From the NCBI RefSeq assembly GCF_002197645.1, contig NZ_CP021874.1:3410001-3474000 (forward strand): 64,000 nucleotides of DNA, in the 5' to 3' direction. Below, piece after piece: positions 44,166 through 53,547 of the stretch. Numbering within the stretch: position 1 is the first letter of the stretch; each line of letters starts with the position of its first letter. The position numbers and the translations under genes were made by a program. The stretch comes from Enterococcus wangshanyuanii (GTDB taxonomy: Bacteria > Bacillota > Bacilli > Lactobacillales > Enterococcaceae). Under the pieces are notes generated by a model. The model was not told the DNA's origin. It worked only from the letters and a program-made list of their open reading frames with translations, and did no database searches.

Positions 44166-45146
44166 ATGAATCTAAAAATGCAGAAGGTCCATGGGTCAGA
44201 AAATGACTTTTTTTTGATTGATCAATTACAGTTAGAGCGTCCTTTTACTAAAAAAGAACTTGAAGATCTGCGAATCCGCTTATGTGATCGTAAACATGGA
44301 TTGCTCGGGGGAGCGGACGGATTATTGCTCATTGAAGCATCGAAACAAGGTGAAGCTGTAGCGAAGATGCGTGTCATTAATTCAGATGGCAGTGAAGCGA
44401 GCATGTGTGGAAATGGTCTACGAACTGTTGCCAGATATTTATCTGAAAAGTATGATGAGCAGTCATTTATAGTAGAAACGATGTTCGCAGACCTAAAAGT
44501 CCGCAGAGCAAAAGAGCTCGGCAAAGGTGTAGCTACATATCAAGTGGAGATATCACCAGTTCGCTTTGAAGCAGAAGCAATACCGATGCTGACAAAGCAC
44601 AATAGAATCATCGATGAAGTGATACCAGAATTATCTGATGAAATAAAATTTTCTGCAGTGGCTGTTCCAAATCCTCATCTTATCGCATTTGTGGATCATC
44701 AAATGCTGGTTAGTTCTGAGTTTGAACGGATTGCTGCTTATGTCAACGGAGAAAATCCGCTTTTTCCAGATGGCATCAATGTTAGTTTTGTGGAGATTTT
44801 GGGAGACAATCAATTATTTGTTCGGACCTATGAACGTGGAGTCGGTTTTACTAGTGCGTGTGGAACAGCAATGTGTGCGAGCAGTTTGATGTATGTGCTG
44901 TTGAACGATCGGGAGTTTGGAGAAACAATTACCGTTAGAAATGTAGGGGGAATGGTAAAAACTGTTGTTCATGAAGACGATGCGGAAGGTTATTGGATGG
45001 AATTGATTGGTAATGCAAGTGTGACACATGTGTTGTCAGGTGAGTTAGTTGATTTTGAAACCGGAAGTTTCGATAGATTATTAATCAGTGAAACAACGGA
45101 ACAAGCAGCTTACATAGCATTTTTAGAAACGATTAAGATAGATTAG
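44166..45146 (+). CDS. dapF: Diaminopimelate epimerase
   Basis: The ATG at 44166 lies ten bases after AAGGAG, giving 326 residues. The two catalytic Cys are in ASMCGNGLRT and TSACGTAMCA, one per symmetrical half. DapF converts LL- to meso-diaminopimelate, the precursor of lysine needed for the L-Lys type peptidoglycan of enterococci. It is somewhat longer than the usual 270-280 residues, with extra sequence at the C-terminus (FLETIKID region). No other dap gene is adjacent. Confidence 0.92.
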   Translation: MNLKMQKVHGSENDFFLIDQLQLERPFTKKELEDLRIRLCDRKHGLLGGADGLLLIEASKQGEAVAKMRVINSDGSEASMCGNGLRTVARYLSEKYDEQSFIVETMFADLKVRRAKELGKGVATYQVEISPVRFEAEAIPMLTKHNRIIDEVIPELSDEIKFSAVAVPNPHLIAFVDHQMLVSSEFERIAAYVNGENPLFPDGINVSFVEILGDNQLFVRTYERGVGFTSACGTAMCASSLMYVLLNDREFGETITVRNVGGMVKTVVHEDDAEGYWMELIGNASVTHVLSGELVDFETGSFDRLLISETTEQAAYIAFLETIKID

Positions 45147-45213
45147 TACGCTGGGGAGAGCCTATCTAATTGAAATAAAAAGATCGTTTAGGGAGAGTTA
45201 AGGGAGTGTCGAA

Positions 45214-46032
45214 GTGAATAAGCTTAGTTGGGTAAATATGAATCTGGTAAAAAGGGTTGGTTGTATAGCAGTCGTTGGTGGTTCGCTGTTGATTTGTTTT
45301 TTAGGTATAAGTATGAATGCTGGTCAGAGACAGCAGCAAAAAATCGAATATGCAGAAATAACGATCAGAAATGAAACCGAAAAAATCAAATTTCTGGATA
45401 AACTAGTTGGAGAGCTCTATAAAGATGAAACAGAAGAATTTTTAGTGAATCCGATAGAAGAATTACAAATTAAACAGCTTGAAACCAAAGTCAATCAATT
45501 GAAAACTGAAGCCGCTGATTTTGGGCTGAAATCGAATCACTTACCATTGGATATATCACAAATAGCTGAGGATAAACAAAAGTTAGCTTCTAAATTGGCA
45601 GATATAAGAACTAAATACACGATTCAACAACAAGTACAGGAAATGTTAGTTCAAGCGCCAGAAAATTGGGAAGCAACTGGTGAAGCTGTGATCATTAACG
45701 AAAAAGCTACTGCCGAAAATTTGCTTAAATTACATAATGATGTCGTTCAATTTAATAGTGTGTGGTCGAATGGAATCAGTGTGTATTTAAATGAGATGGA
45801 TGCGCAAGTGAACTTGTATAACGAAATCCAGCAAGGAATCGATAAAATGATCGATGGACAAAATTTAACGAGTGAAGCGACTCTGGAAGCTTTTATTCAT
45901 CAATTTAATCAAGTCTCACAAGTGAAAAATACAACTCTTAGAAAACGGTTATCAGAACGATTAGAGCAAGTCGATCAGCTCATGAACGCTCAAATTATTG
46001 GTGAAGAAAATTTGTTAGAAGAACCAATTTAG
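45214..46032 (+). CDS. Membrane-anchored coiled-coil protein of unknown function
   Basis: A GTG at 45214 follows AAGGGAGTGTCGAA. The 272-residue protein has a short positively charged cytoplasmic start, one membrane helix (about 15-33: GCIAVVGGSLLICFLGISM) and a long extracellular part of helical, Gln/Glu/Lys-rich coiled coils (residues 38-120 and 205-260). There is no enzymatic motif and no LPXTG or lipobox. It lies immediately upstream of the polysaccharide chain-length gene but has no visible promoter link to it. I recognise no family. Confidence 0.65.
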   Translation: MNKLSWVNMNLVKRVGCIAVVGGSLLICFLGISMNAGQRQQQKIEYAEITIRNETEKIKFLDKLVGELYKDETEEFLVNPIEELQIKQLETKVNQLKTEAADFGLKSNHLPLDISQIAEDKQKLASKLADIRTKYTIQQQVQEMLVQAPENWEATGEAVIINEKATAENLLKLHNDVVQFNSVWSNGISVYLNEMDAQVNLYNEIQQGIDKMIDGQNLTSEATLEAFIHQFNQVSQVKNTTLRKRLSERLEQVDQLMNAQIIGEENLLEEPI

Positions 46033-46141
46033 TTAATATTTATTAAATAATATTGCGATATTCCGGTTGGTTTTTAAATAAATTATCAATTATTTAAAAA
46101 AATATCGAAAAAGTTGATAACATTTTATTGGGTGAATACCC

Positions 46142-46170
46142 TTGTACTTGATTCATCTTAAAATTATAAT
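46142..46170 (+). promoter_or_regulatory. Promoter of the exopolysaccharide operon
   Basis: TTGTAC, 17 bases, TATAAT, 26 bases upstream of the first start codon. Confidence 0.75.
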
Positions 46171-46195
46171 TAATGGTGTAGTAATGGAGGAAAAA

Positions 46196-47023
46196 ATGGA
46201 AGAAACAATCAGTTTACAAGAACTCGTTGGAGTTTTAAGAAAACGTATAGGTTTAATTATCGTCAGTATGTTTTTAGGATTAGGGGTTGCAGGGGTTTTA
46301 ACTTATTTTGTTATTACGCCGAAATACAGTTCTCAAGCCCAATTGATCGTTCGTTTGCCGCAAAATGAAACGACGAATGTGAATGATATTAATGGGAATC
46401 TTCAGATGATCAATACATATAAAGATTTGATCAAAAGCGATACAGTTATGACAGAGGTTCAGCAGAGAATGAAGGCAGAACATCAAAATGATTTATCCGT
46501 TGAGGCACTTAAAGCGAGTGTGTCAGTCAATCAGTCTCAAAATTCTCAAATGTTTTCGATCGTCTCTAAAGTAACGGATCCATTGGTTGCACAAAATATT
46601 GCTAATCAGACAGCTCTTGTTTTCCAAGAGCAGGCGAAGGACATGCTGAATGTTGATAAGATTACGATCATTTCAGAAGCAACAGCCAATTTAAATCCGG
46701 TGTCTCCCAATGATAAAATCAATCTAATCATAGGATTAGCATTAGGACTTTTATTTGGAATCATGGCATCCTTTATTTTGGAATTATTTGATAAGACAAT
46801 TAAAGATGATAGTTTTGTAGAAGAAGAATTAGGCTTTACGATATTAGGTGTTGTTCCAAATATGACTGCTAAGGAATTAAATGCAAAAGTTGTTCGTACC
46901 GCTCCTTCAACGGCTTCTAAGTCAAACAATGGTTTTGCCAAAGATGGAGCAAGAGTTATACCAAAAGAAGATTTTAACTCAGATAATTCTGCCCCAGCGC
47001 GCAGAAGTCGTCCAAGAGTATAA
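46196..47023 (+). CDS. Polysaccharide chain-length regulator (Wzz/CpsC-type)
   Basis: The ATG at 46196 follows ATGGAGG, giving 275 residues. Two membrane helices (about 20-42 and 180-200) frame an extracellular domain with the Wzz pattern (ITPKYSSQAQLIVRLPQ, then NPVSPNDKINLIIGLALG with the conserved Pro before helix 2). The C-terminus is cytoplasmic and Arg/Ser-rich. It acts as modulator of the BY-kinase encoded next, together controlling chain length and export. Confidence 0.9.
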   Translation: MEETISLQELVGVLRKRIGLIIVSMFLGLGVAGVLTYFVITPKYSSQAQLIVRLPQNETTNVNDINGNLQMINTYKDLIKSDTVMTEVQQRMKAEHQNDLSVEALKASVSVNQSQNSQMFSIVSKVTDPLVAQNIANQTALVFQEQAKDMLNVDKITIISEATANLNPVSPNDKINLIIGLALGLLFGIMASFILELFDKTIKDDSFVEEELGFTILGVVPNMTAKELNAKVVRTAPSTASKSNNGFAKDGARVIPKEDFNSDNSAPARRSRPRV

Positions 47024-47034
47024 AGGAGTATAGA

Positions 47035-47736
47035 ATGTCAAATAAAATAAGAAATCAAAAAAAACAAAAGACCAAAGCAGTCAGTCTGATTACTTTAGCA
47101 GATAAATCATCACCAATATCAGAACAATACCGAACGATCAGAACGAACATCCAGTACGCGATGATCGATAGGGATTTAAAAACATTAGTAGTCACTTCAT
47201 CAGGCCCAAGCGAAGGCAAGTCAACGACTTCTGCTAATTTAGCGATCGTATTTGCTAATTCAGGCAAGCGTGTTTTATTAGTGGATGCAGATATGCGCAA
47301 GCCAACTGTAGCCAAAACATTTTCTCTAGACAATGTCCGGGGATTGAGTACCCTTCTAGGGAGTAGAGAAGTTGTACTGCATCAGGTCGTTCAGTCATCG
47401 GGGATTGATAACTTATTCCTTATGACGAGTGGTCCTAAGCCGCCTAATCCATCTGAATTACTGGATTCTAGACGGATGGAAGAGCTTATCCAAGATTTAA
47501 AACAACAATATGATTTAGTCATCTTTGACATGCCGCCTGTTGTGGCAGTGACAGATGCACAAATCGTATCATCAAAATCAGACGGAACGATTTTAGTTGT
47601 CCGTGAAAATGTCTCAAAAAGAGATTCTCTATTAAAAGCTAAGAATTTATTAGAACTTGTAGATGCGAATATCTTAGGGGTTGTTTATAACGGTTCTAAG
47701 AGTATAACGGATCAAGGCTACTATTACGGTTCATGA
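47035..47736 (+). CDS. Tyrosine-protein kinase (CpsD/EpsB BY-kinase)
   Basis: A 233-residue cytoplasmic kinase with Walker A SSGPSEGKSTT, Walker A' LLVDADMRKP and Walker B VIFDMPPV, plus a short C-terminal Tyr cluster (YYYGS). It autophosphorylates on the cluster when bound by the Wzz-like partner. The Tyr cluster is shorter than in many CpsD proteins. The phosphatase that reverses this is encoded 25 bases downstream. Confidence 0.93.
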   Translation: MSNKIRNQKKQKTKAVSLITLADKSSPISEQYRTIRTNIQYAMIDRDLKTLVVTSSGPSEGKSTTSANLAIVFANSGKRVLLVDADMRKPTVAKTFSLDNVRGLSTLLGSREVVLHQVVQSSGIDNLFLMTSGPKPPNPSELLDSRRMEELIQDLKQQYDLVIFDMPPVVAVTDAQIVSSKSDGTILVVRENVSKRDSLLKAKNLLELVDANILGVVYNGSKSITDQGYYYGS

Positions 47737-47761
47737 TAACAGGCAGAAAGGATAAATACCA

Positions 47762-48526
47762 ATGATTGATTTGCATTGCCATATATTACCTGGTATTGAT
47801 GATGGGGCCAAAACGATCGATGATTCGCTTGACATGGCTAGAATGGCTGTGAAACAAGGCATTACTCATATTTTGTGTACACCTCATCATAATAATGGCA
47901 GGTATGACAATCCAGCAGGTCAGGTTATATCCTGTGTTTCAGCGTTACAAGCAGAACTGGATAGCCGCAATATACCTCTTACCTTGTTTGAAGGTCAAGA
48001 GGTTCGGATTGCTGGAAATATCAAAGAACAGATCCAAGAAAATAATATCTTGTTTGCTGACTTGAATGATCGTTATATCCTTATTGAATTTCCGACTAAT
48101 GATATCCCGGCCTATGCAGAGCATCTTTTCATAGAGTTGCTGGAAGAAAATCATACACCGATCATCGTACATCCAGAGCGAAACAGCCGGTTCATCGAAG
48201 ACCCCAATCGCCTGCTGCCATTTTTAGAAATGGGTGTCCTTGCTCAATTAACAGCGCCTAGCTATGTTGGTGTTTTTGGAAAACAAATCGAGCGAACAGC
48301 AAAACAAATGGTTGCTCATAATATGGTTTCCATGATGGCTTCAGATGCTCATAATGTAAAAAAACGTGGATTTTTCATGAAAAAAGCTTATGACGCTATC
48401 GCCAAAGACATGGGGACTGCACATGTTGAAGCGATGAAGCAGGTTGCCAGAGATATTTTAAATGGTGATCCAGTTCAAGTATTGGAATTTAGAGAATTAC
48501 AAAAGAAACGATTTCGACTGTTTTAA
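47762..48526 (+). CDS. Tyrosine-protein phosphatase, PHP family (CpsB/Wzb-type)
   Basis: A 254-residue PHP-domain phosphatase with metal motifs DLHCHILPGIDDG, PHHNNGRYD, HPERN and SDAHNVKKRG. It dephosphorylates the BY-kinase Tyr cluster, completing the regulatory triad of the locus. AAAGGATAAATACC ribosome-binding region. A spacer of about 240 bases follows before the next gene. Confidence 0.93.
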   Translation: MIDLHCHILPGIDDGAKTIDDSLDMARMAVKQGITHILCTPHHNNGRYDNPAGQVISCVSALQAELDSRNIPLTLFEGQEVRIAGNIKEQIQENNILFADLNDRYILIEFPTNDIPAYAEHLFIELLEENHTPIIVHPERNSRFIEDPNRLLPFLEMGVLAQLTAPSYVGVFGKQIERTAKQMVAHNMVSMMASDAHNVKKRGFFMKKAYDAIAKDMGTAHVEAMKQVARDILNGDPVQVLEFRELQKKRFRLF

Positions 48527-48773
48527 GAGAACTAGGAAAATGTGAGCATCAGAGTTTTATATAATTTTTGTACATATTAATAAATGTTGGTATATGTGAT
48601 TTTTGATGTGGGTTGTATCTTAAATTACATGAAATATCAGGGAACGCTGGGATCAGCAGCTGTTGAGGTTCAAAAAACTGAAGAGCGAATCGCGTCAGTA
48701 AATAGTTTGTTCCTGCCCGATCATAAAAGGAGTGTTGAAATTGGAGGAAAAAATTGTAAGTGTTGGAGGAAGT

Positions 48774-49448
48774 ATGCAGAAAAAAAAGCAGACAACGCAG
48801 TCTGACAAAAAGATTTCTGTATCGGTAGTTGCATCACAATCCATTCGTTTTCGCGTATTTAAACGAACGATCGATATCTTGGGCAGTCTTTGCGGATTGA
48901 TTTTATTAAGTCCTGTATTTCTTATTGTTGCATTTCTGATTAGAAAAGAAGATCCAAACGGACCTGTTGTCTTTTCTCAGGAAAGAATCGGGAAAAAAGG
49001 CAATCGCTTCACAATGTATAAATTTCGTTCCATGTGTACAGATGCAGAAGAAAAATTTCATGATTTAGTTGAGCAAAATGAAATCGAAGGCGCCATGTTC
49101 AAAATCAAGAACGATCCTAGAGTAACAAAAATAGGGAAAAAGATACGTAAAACCAGTATCGATGAGTTGCCCCAATTAGTGAATGTTTTAAAAGGAGACA
49201 TGTCGCTTGTTGGACCAAGACCACCGTTAGAAAGAGAAGTTTCTCAGTACACACAACGTGATCTACAGCGATTGAATGTGAAACCTGGCTGTACAGGATT
49301 ATGGCAAGTCAGAGGTAGAAACGATGTCCATTTTGATGAAATGGTCGACTTTGATTTAGAATATATTGAGAATCAATCTATTTGGAATGATCTGAAAATC
49401 ATGTTTCAGACAGTGATCGTGATGTTTTTTTCTAGAGGAGCTTATTAA
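48774..49448 (+). CDS. Undecaprenyl-phosphate sugar-1-phosphate transferase (priming enzyme)
   Basis: The ATG at 48774 follows GGAGGA closely; TTG codons at 48735 and 48741 (with AAGGAG upstream) are alternatives. About 224 residues contain one membrane helix (RTIDILGSLCGLILLSPVFLI) and the WcaJ/CpsE catalytic region: GPVVFSQERIGKKG, YKFRSM, DELPQLVNVLKGDMSLVGPRP. It transfers the first sugar phosphate (Gal- or Glc-1-P type) to undecaprenyl phosphate. It lacks the long N-terminal multi-helix part of some homologues. It commits precursors to this polymer. Confidence 0.9.
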   Translation: MQKKKQTTQSDKKISVSVVASQSIRFRVFKRTIDILGSLCGLILLSPVFLIVAFLIRKEDPNGPVVFSQERIGKKGNRFTMYKFRSMCTDAEEKFHDLVEQNEIEGAMFKIKNDPRVTKIGKKIRKTSIDELPQLVNVLKGDMSLVGPRPPLEREVSQYTQRDLQRLNVKPGCTGLWQVRGRNDVHFDEMVDFDLEYIENQSIWNDLKIMFQTVIVMFFSRGAY

Positions 49449-50638
49449 TGAAAAAAAAGATACAGCATGTATATATCATTGGTTCTAAAGGAATTCCTGC
49501 GAAGTATGGAGGATTTGAGACCTTTGTTGAGAAATTGACAGAGTATAAGCAATCTGGAAGTCTTCAATATCATGTCGCTTGTATGAATATAGGCGACAAT
49601 CTATACGGAGATGGACAAAAGCATTTTGAATATAACCAAGCAGACTGTTTTAATATCGATGTGCCAAATATTGGTCCGGCTAGAGCTATTTATTATGACG
49701 TAAAAGCACTAGATTACGCTATTGAGCTAGCTAAAAAAAATAACGATATAGAACCGATTTTTTATATATTAGCGTGTCGAATAGGTCCGTTTCTCAATCA
49801 TTATAAAAAAAAGATCAAAAAAATTAATGGGAAACTGTATGTAAATCCCGATGGTCATGAATGGCTGCGAGCTAAATGGAGTTATCCTGTCCGTAAATAT
49901 TGGAAATTCTCGGAAAAACTAATGGTTAAGCATGCAGACTTGATGATTTGTGACAGTTTGAATATAGAGAAATATATAAAGTCTGATTATAAGCAATATA
50001 CGCCAAAAACAACCTATATTGCTTATGGAACGGAACAAAGCAAATCAACACTTTCAGCAACTGATGCTCGTGTGAAGGATTGGTTTAAAGAAAAAAATAT
50101 TGGGACTGAGGGCTATTATCTAGTTGTTGGAAGGTTTGTTCCTGAAAATAATTATGAGACGATGATCAAAGAGTTTATGAAATCTGACACAAAAAAAGAC
50201 TTTGTTTTGGTGACAAATATTGAAGAAAATAAGTTTTACAACAAATTGAAAAAAGAGACAGGTTTTGATGAGGACCCGCGTATAAAATTTGTAGGGACAG
50301 TCTATGATCAAGAGTTACTGAAATACATACGTGAAAATGCCTTCGCTTATCTGCATGGCCACGAAGTTGGCGGGACGAATCCATCGCTTTTGGAGGCTTT
50401 GGCATCAACAAAAGTGAATTTACTATTGGATGTTAGTTTTAATAAAGAAGTAGCAGGAAATTCTGCTCTTTATTGGAATAAAGAACAACTTAGCTTTCTA
50501 ATAGATAAGGTAGATAAATTGTCTCTTGATGATCAAATAATGTTAGACAAAAAAGCAGACAGGAATATTTTTGTTAAATTTAGTTGGGATTTTATTATAA
50601 AAGAATATGAAGCTTTATTTATGGAGAATAATCTATGA
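49448..50638 (+). CDS. DUF1972-type rhamnosyltransferase (GT1/GT4 family)
   Basis: A 396-residue GT-B enzyme with IIGSKGIPAKYGGFETFVE at the start, typical of DUF1972 rhamnosyltransferases such as pneumococcal Cps2T/WchF. The C-terminal half has the nucleotide-sugar region (VVGRFVPENNYETMIKEF, GHEVGGTNPSLLEALAS). It is likely the second enzyme of the repeat unit, adding rhamnose. The start overlaps the previous stop, and the next gene starts inside its last codons. Confidence 0.87.
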   Translation: MKKKIQHVYIIGSKGIPAKYGGFETFVEKLTEYKQSGSLQYHVACMNIGDNLYGDGQKHFEYNQADCFNIDVPNIGPARAIYYDVKALDYAIELAKKNNDIEPIFYILACRIGPFLNHYKKKIKKINGKLYVNPDGHEWLRAKWSYPVRKYWKFSEKLMVKHADLMICDSLNIEKYIKSDYKQYTPKTTYIAYGTEQSKSTLSATDARVKDWFKEKNIGTEGYYLVVGRFVPENNYETMIKEFMKSDTKKDFVLVTNIEENKFYNKLKKETGFDEDPRIKFVGTVYDQELLKYIRENAFAYLHGHEVGGTNPSLLEALASTKVNLLLDVSFNKEVAGNSALYWNKEQLSFLIDKVDKLSLDDQIMLDKKADRNIFVKFSWDFIIKEYEALFMENNL

Positions 50639-51465
50639 CAGATGTAAGAAAAATTCAAGAAATAGATCTAAATAATATGAAAATTCTATTAAGTTTATTT
50701 GAAAAACACAAGTTGAATTATTATATGTTAGGTGGAACATTTTTAGGTTCGATTAGACACAAAGGGTTTATTCCTTGGGATGATGATATAGATATCGGAC
50801 TACCAAGAAATGACTATGAAAAATTTTGCAATCAATACTTTAAAGAGTTGCCTGATTTTTTAACTATGGAAAATTATAAAACTAATTCAGACTATCGTTA
50901 CTATATAACTAGGGTATTGGATACTAGAACAAAAGTGGTTGAAATAAGAAACAAGGACGTTCAAGAGTTTACTTATATTGCGATTGATATCTTTCCACTT
51001 GACGGTATGCCTAACAATTTTATTTTCCGAAAGCTTCGTATATATAGAATATTATTTCATAAGCTCTTAATTTCACTAAGCTATATCGATACGGTGGATA
51101 AAAAGAGACATCGGAATTTTATTGAAAAGTTTCTTATAAAAATTGGGGAAAAAGTATCTTTTGCTAAGTTTGTGAATCCATACAAAGAAAAAGAGAAAAT
51201 AGATCGGTTATTGAAAAAGAATACTTTTGAAAATAGTTCTTACATCTCAAACATTATGGGAGCATATAGGGAAAAAGAAGTGATGCCGAAGAAAATATTT
51301 GAAAAAGGACATATGTATCCATTTGAGGATATTCAAATGAATGGACCTGAAAATGCTGATGAATATTTGACAAGATTATATGGAGATTATATGAAAATTC
51401 CATCAAATCAGGATATAGATAGCAAAAGTCATTATGAATTATTGCCAGGAGATACAGATGAATAA
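50635..51465 (+). CDS. LicD-family phosphotransferase
   Basis: A 276-residue protein with the LicD/fukutin-like core: YMLGGTFLGSIRHKGFIPWDDDIDIGLPR with the metal-binding DDD. LicD enzymes transfer phosphodiester groups from CDP-activated donors (phosphocholine in pneumococcus, ribitol- or glycerol-phosphate in related proteins). Since tagD in this locus makes CDP-glycerol, glycerol phosphate is the likely group added to the polymer. No choline uptake or activation genes (licABC) are in this window. AT-rich, as are the next genes. Confidence 0.88.
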   Translation: MTDVRKIQEIDLNNMKILLSLFEKHKLNYYMLGGTFLGSIRHKGFIPWDDDIDIGLPRNDYEKFCNQYFKELPDFLTMENYKTNSDYRYYITRVLDTRTKVVEIRNKDVQEFTYIAIDIFPLDGMPNNFIFRKLRIYRILFHKLLISLSYIDTVDKKRHRNFIEKFLIKIGEKVSFAKFVNPYKEKEKIDRLLKKNTFENSSYISNIMGAYREKEVMPKKIFEKGHMYPFEDIQMNGPENADEYLTRLYGDYMKIPSNQDIDSKSHYELLPGDTDE

Positions 51466-52414
51466 AGTAGACAAATTTGAAGGTGTAAGGAAAGTATCAC
51501 AAAAGCATAATTTTGTAGTTTTGTTAAAAAACTACTTTTTATCTGGAACTTTGTTGTATTCAGGTATGTCATTATTATTAAATGGTTTCGATAAAACATC
51601 ACTTGAGTATAGTCGCTTAGGTATTCAAAATAAAGCCTATAAAAAAATCAAATCAAAATACAAAAAAATAGCTTCTCAAGAAACTACTCTTGCTACAACA
51701 TCTTTTGATGATACGAATGTCATTTGGTTTTGTTGGTTGCAAGGGATAGAAAATGCACCAGAATTGGTTAAACGTTGCTACGAGCAAATGACTAATCTAT
51801 TTTCTGAAAAAAAAATCATAGTTATTACTGCGGAGAATTATAGAGAATACACTAATTTTCCCACTTTTATAATAGAAAAATGGCAAAAGGGAATAATTTC
51901 GAATACACATTTTTCTGATTTATTGAGAATTGAATTATTACATTTTCATGGTGGAACGTGGATAGATTCGACTGTTTATTTTAGTGATTCGGATGTTCCA
52001 ACAGTTTTTTTTGAAGCAGATATATTTTTCTTTCAAAAGCTGAAACCTGGGAGAGATGGAAGTAAAGTAACTATGTCCTCTTGGTTTATGACAGTAAAAA
52101 AGAAAAGCTTTATCATTGCAAAAACAAGAGAACTTCTATTTACCTACTGGGAAAAGAAAAATTATTTAGTTGATTATTATCTTTTTCATATTTTTTTTAC
52201 CATTGCTTGTGAAGTTTATCCAGAAGAGTATGAGAATGTTTCAAAATACTGTAATTCAATTCCCCATATATTATTGCTGGAACTTTTTTCTAGCTACGAC
52301 TCTAAACGTTTTTCAGAAATAAAAGGGATGTCTTCTATTCATAAACTTAGTTATAAGTTTTCCAGTACAGATATTTTAAAGCAAGATACGTTTTATCAAG
52401 AATTATTTAAATAA
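51458..52414 (+). CDS. Capsular polysaccharide glycosyltransferase (Caps_synth family)
   Basis: The ATG at 51458 overlaps the licD stop and gives 319 residues; a further ATG at 51434 would lie deep in licD. The sequence (VIWFCWLQGIENAPELVKRC, then HFSDLLRIELLHFHGGTWIDSTVYF) matches the Caps_synth/GT32-like group with a Gly-rich DXD-like segment (WIDST). It adds a sugar to the repeat unit; donor unknown. Composition is distinctly AT-rich. Confidence 0.82.
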   Translation: MNKVDKFEGVRKVSQKHNFVVLLKNYFLSGTLLYSGMSLLLNGFDKTSLEYSRLGIQNKAYKKIKSKYKKIASQETTLATTSFDDTNVIWFCWLQGIENAPELVKRCYEQMTNLFSEKKIIVITAENYREYTNFPTFIIEKWQKGIISNTHFSDLLRIELLHFHGGTWIDSTVYFSDSDVPTVFFEADIFFFQKLKPGRDGSKVTMSSWFMTVKKKSFIIAKTRELLFTYWEKKNYLVDYYLFHIFFTIACEVYPEEYENVSKYCNSIPHILLLELFSSYDSKRFSEIKGMSSIHKLSYKFSSTDILKQDTFYQELFK

Positions 52415-52443
52415 ATTTTGACAGCTTTTCAAGAGGTGACTAT

Positions 52444-53529
52444 GTGTATACAATAATTTTTTTCTCTTCTTTATTACTAGCATTTTTGATGGAAATATCG
52501 CATAGAGATAGTTATTTTCAAAAAGATTCAGAAGGAACTATTAGAGTAAAAAAGAGTTTTTTTTTACTAGCTTTTTTAACATGCATTTTATATATAGTTT
52601 TGGTTGTTGCTCCAGCAATTCGATACCGTGTAGGTACTGATTATTCTGTTTATTTAAGTAAACAGATACCTGAAGTACTGCAGGGGATCCCTAATTCAGT
52701 AGAGTTTTTATATAAAGGTGTCATTCACTTGGGAAATTCTTTTGGAAATTACCAGTGGATTTTTGTTATTACTCATGTAATCATCATCTTATTTACCCTA
52801 GTAGCAATTATAAGGGATTCAAAAAATTATTGGATAAGTATTATAGTTCTTTTTGGTTCTGGATTTTTTAACTATTCAATGAATATTATGAGACAATCAA
52901 TAGCTATTTCTATTTTTCTGTTCTCCATACACTATTTAGTTAGGAAGGAAAACAGGAAATATATATTTTGGATAATAGTTGCGACTCTTTTTCATAAAAC
53001 ATCAATTATTTATTTTGCTCTTCTCTTTTTGAAGAAAATAAAGTTAAGTTGGAAACAAATAGCTATTTTTTCTATTGGTTTGTATGTGTTTAAAACACTT
53101 TTTCGTTCAATTATCTTAGCTATATCGAATAAATTCAATTTCTATAACAATCAGTTTGGGACTCTATTGGACAGTAATCAAATAGGCTGGATGTTTCTTA
53201 TAGCCAATAGTTTGATTTTACTTCTTTTCTTATTGATAAAAAATAGAACGGAATTTTCAAGTACAGGTGATTTATATCTTCAATTACAGTTTATCGCTTT
53301 TGCAATTACTCTTGTTTCAGATGTTGTGCCTAACTATGAGAGATTGATGTATATGTTTATGATTGGTCAAATTTTATCAGTTCCTTATTTTTTTAAGAGG
53401 ATAAATAGCAGAATTATTAAATGGTGTTTTGTTATAGCAATATTAGTTGTGTATGGAGTTTTGTTCCATAGATTATTCATAATTGGTAATATAGGCGAAA
53501 CATTCCCCTATCAATCCATTTTTAATTAA
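52444..53529 (+). CDS. EpsG-family polymerase (Wzy-like)
   Basis: A GTG at 52444 follows AGAGGTGAC; the 361-residue product has nine to eleven membrane helices. IRYRVGTDYSVYLSKQIPE and FNYSMNIMRQSIAISIFLFS plus HKTSIIYFALLF match the EpsG pattern. It should polymerise lipid-linked repeat units outside the membrane, as partner of the flippase at 55652. It is the only polymerase candidate in the locus. Confidence 0.82.
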   Translation: MYTIIFFSSLLLAFLMEISHRDSYFQKDSEGTIRVKKSFFLLAFLTCILYIVLVVAPAIRYRVGTDYSVYLSKQIPEVLQGIPNSVEFLYKGVIHLGNSFGNYQWIFVITHVIIILFTLVAIIRDSKNYWISIIVLFGSGFFNYSMNIMRQSIAISIFLFSIHYLVRKENRKYIFWIIVATLFHKTSIIYFALLFLKKIKLSWKQIAIFSIGLYVFKTLFRSIILAISNKFNFYNNQFGTLLDSNQIGWMFLIANSLILLLFLLIKNRTEFSSTGDLYLQLQFIAFAITLVSDVVPNYERLMYMFMIGQILSVPYFFKRINSRIIKWCFVIAILVVYGVLFHRLFIIGNIGETFPYQSIFN

Positions 53530-53547
53530 CGATCATAGGAGGATTTT

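Noticed and set aside
48584..48805. 73-codon frame between the phosphatase and the priming transferase
   Set aside because: No ribosome-binding site, overlaps the transferase start, and the product resembles no known family; could be a remnant but cannot be supported as a gene.
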